NCBI GenBank assembly: GCA_947645535.1
Contig: CANSDD010000002.1
Span: 1 to 32,225 of the forward strand
Length of the DNA: 32,225 bases
Direction of reading: 5' to 3'
DNA from: an uncultured Mycoplasmatota bacterium
GTDB lineage: Bacteria; Bacillota_I; Bacilli_A; RF39; UBA660
The notes beneath the pieces are model-generated. The model saw nothing but the letters and a program-made list of their open reading frames with translations. It was not told where the DNA came from and searched no databases. The position numbers and the translations under genes were made by a program. Positions 30,301 to 32,225 of the stretch are shown here, piece by piece (position 1 is the stretch's first letter; each line of letters opens with the position of its first letter).

Positions 30301-32225
30301 TACTTTTATTTTCTTTTTTGAAGGTTTTATTATTACACCTTTTTCGAATTGAAATCCCATATTTTGTAACCGTATTAGTTGCTCTTCATTAATTCTAATT
30401 TTTCCATTTTTAATAGATAATAATATATCTCCAATCTTATTTATTTCCTTATCTAATTGCTCTCCTGGATTTGGAAGTCTATGATTGATTTCATAAAATT
30501 GTTCTATCTTGTTTATGTTTAACTCTATTTTAACAAACTTAGGTGCAAATGAGAATCCAAGACATAAAAGTCTATTCATTTCTTCTTCAAGTAACTTTAT
30601 TTCTCCTTTTTTAATACTTTTTACAAAATATCCAATTGCTACTCCTTTATATGTTTCCTTTTGCTGTGGCAATCTTTTATTTTCATTATAAAATTCTTCT
30701 ACTAAAGTTAACTTTTCATCCACGTGTTTTCGCTTATTTTTTATTTTTGCATTTTGAAGGTTCATTCCAAGCTTTTCTAATTGTTTTCTTTGATTTTCTG
30801 TAATATTGATGTTTCCATCTATAATATCACTTAAAAATTCTCCTAATTTAATAGCCTGATACATTTCATTTTTCTGTGGTAATCTTCCTTTTTCATTGTA
30901 AAAAGCTTCTATTTTTTTTATCCCACGATTTGTTCTAATTATCATTACTTCTTTACAAAATCCTAGTATTTTTAATCTTTCCAATTGTTCTTCTGTAATT
31001 TTCGTAATTCCTCTTTGAATACAATTTAAGAATATTCCAAGTGCTACTCCTTTATATTTTTCTCTTCTTCTTGGTAATCTTCCATTTTCTCTATAAAATT
31101 CTTCTACTAATTTAATTTTTTCTTCTTTCCTTTTCTCATTTTCCACTTCAGTATTTCCATAATTCAATTGAAAGCCAATATTTTCTAGTCTTTGTCTTTG
31201 TGCCATGGTAATATGTGTTTGTCCTCTTTTAATATTTGTCAGAAATATTCCAATTTTTACTGTTTTATATATTTCATTCTGACTTGGCATTCTTCCTGTT
31301 TCATTATAATATTCTTCTACCAATGATAATTTATACTCTTTTTCTTTTTCTTTATCTTTCGTTTCTAATATAAATCCTAGTTTTTCTAATCTTTTTAATT
31401 GTTCTTCCATTATTTTTGTATTTCCAGATTTTATACTATTTAAGAAATTTCCTATTGTTACTTCTTTATATTTTTCATTCGTTTTTGGTAATCTTCCATA
31501 TGTTTCATGAAACTCTTCTACTAGTTTTATTTTTTCTTCTTTTTCTTCTTCAATATTTTTTATTTCTACTATAAATCCTAACTTTAATAATCTATTCATT
31601 TGCGCTTCTGTTATTTTTGTATCACCTTGTTTTATATGAACTAAAAAACTTCCTAGTGCTATTTCTTTATATTTTTCTCCCTGTTTTGGTAATCTCTTAT
31701 TTTCTTTATAAAACATTTCTATTAAGCAAATCTTATATTCTTTACTTGTATATGTTTGTAACATACTTTCTATATCATTTAATGTATCAAAAACTTCTCT
31801 TACTTCTTCTAATACTTCAAAACTTTCTATTTTTTTAAATTCTTCTTCATTTATTTTATTCTCTTTTATTAGTTGCTCTCTTTTCTTTCTTACTTTATCT
31901 AAAAATACTTTAATATCTTTATTTGACCTACTATTATTCACAATATCATATATTGTTACACTATTATTTCCTAAAGTTAATCCTCTACCTAATTGTTGAA
32001 TAAATAAATTTGGTGATATTGTTGGTCTAAGCATTATTATATTGTCTATATTGGGATCATGAAATCCTTCATTTAACATATCTATACAAAATAATAATTT
32101 TAAATGATTATTATTGGAATAATAAAATGATTTTAGTACTTCTTCATTTTTATTATTTCCATAATAAACCGAATAAATATCCATCTCTGGATTTACTTTC
32201 GAAAACCATTTATATGCTTCTTCTA
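30292..32225 (-). CDS. SF2 helicase, C-terminal part, with seven helicase-associated-like repeats (partial)
   Basis: The frame is open to the window edge (EEAYKWFSKVNPEMDIYSVY), so the N-terminal motor domain is missing. The visible start is the second RecA-like domain: LLFCIDMLNEGFHDPNIDNI (motif V) and NLFIQQLGRGL (motif VI). After a linker come seven tandem units of about 55-75 residues, each with the pattern EEFY...GRLP...E.YK...IG.FL..IK.G...I...Q..RL..LGF. This resembles the helicase-associated (HA) domain of bacterial SF2 helicases, without its usual tryptophan. Such proteins are frequent among accessory and defence genes; the biological role here cannot be told. Confidence 0.88.
   Translation of the reverse strand, partial: EEAYKWFSKVNPEMDIYSVYYGNNKNEEVLKSFYYSNNNHLKLLFCIDMLNEGFHDPNIDNIIMLRPTISPNLFIQQLGRGLTLGNNSVTIYDIVNNSRSNKDIKVFLDKVRKKREQLIKENKINEEEFKKIESFEVLEEVREVFDTLNDIESMLQTYTSKEYKICLIEMFYKENKRLPKQGEKYKEIALGSFLVHIKQGDTKITEAQMNRLLKLGFIVEIKNIEEEKEEKIKLVEEFHETYGRLPKTNEKYKEVTIGNFLNSIKSGNTKIMEEQLKRLEKLGFILETKDKEKEKEYKLSLVEEYYNETGRMPSQNEIYKTVKIGIFLTNIKRGQTHITMAQRQRLENIGFQLNYGNTEVENEKRKEEKIKLVEEFYRENGRLPRRREKYKGVALGIFLNCIQRGITKITEEQLERLKILGFCKEVMIIRTNRGIKKIEAFYNEKGRLPQKNEMYQAIKLGEFLSDIIDGNINITENQRKQLEKLGMNLQNAKIKNKRKHVDEKLTLVEEFYNENKRLPQQKETYKGVAIGYFVKSIKKGEIKLLEEEMNRLLCLGFSFAPKFVKIELNINKIEQFYEINHRLPNPGEQLDKEINKIGDILLSIKNGKIRINEEQLIRLQNMGFQFEKGVIIKPSKKKIKVKK

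Noticed and set aside
30292..32184. The repeated segments as a CRISPR-like or DNA repeat array
   Set aside because: The repeats are at protein level only; the nucleotide units diverge and have no constant spacer pattern.

Overview
The window is very AT-rich and reads as the chromosome of a low-GC Gram-positive bacterium (Bacillota). The supporting signs are strong GGAGG-type ribosome sites, two T-box leaders, single-chain glycyl-tRNA synthetase, a MurT/GatD pair, a sortase with its cell-wall substrate, and the sporulation genes yqfC and yqfD. TGA, TAG and TAA are all used as stops and Trp is TGG, so the standard bacterial code applies. An uncultured gut-type Bacilli/Erysipelotrichia-like lineage is my guess; the sequence alone does not fix it.

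Layout. Bases 1-1800 are accessory: a broken XRE-type regulator, a compact locus that looks like an unannotated type I toxin-antitoxin module (30-residue membrane peptide at 561-653 minus, convergent antisense RNA at about 456-570 plus), an HD-domain gene, and two hairpins. A perfect 23-bp direct repeat (342-364 and 1607-1629) brackets most of this. Bases 1824-5125 hold a surface module of three genes: a 58-residue protein, a class B sortase carrying about 560 extra N-terminal residues, and a small SPNTG-anchored substrate with its own promoter. Bases 5270-6884 carry glyS behind an unusually short glycine T-box. Next comes a large membrane-anchored protein (6888-8633).

Bases 8720-14767 are a conserved minus-strand housekeeping block: yqfC, yqfD, a VanZ-like gene, ybeY, cdd, era, yqzL, a DUF1653 gene, recO and a divergent PAP2 gene. 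A RhuM-family relic lies between ybeY and cdd. Divergently, murT-gatD (14915-16983) are on the plus strand; GatD has lost both catalytic residues. Between gatD and pheT is a second locus built like the first toxin-antitoxin module (30-residue membrane peptide at 17166-17258 minus, antisense RNA at about 17008-17116 plus).

From 17405 to the end all genes are on the minus strand: pheT and pheS behind a Phe T-box, a hypothetical gene, two decayed fragments (AAA_14 ATPase and an unknown), a CPBP protease-like gene, an SPFH/NfeD membrane pair, a small exported protein, a D,D-carboxypeptidase, a BNR-repeat membrane protein, a gene broken by an in-frame TGA, a MATE transporter fused to a cytidylate-kinase-like domain behind a leader terminator, and the 3' part of an SF2 helicase with seven C-terminal helicase-associated-like repeats.

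The strongest candidates for something undescribed are the two convergent small-peptide/antisense-RNA loci, the catalytically empty GatD, and the long-armed sortase with its 58-residue companion.
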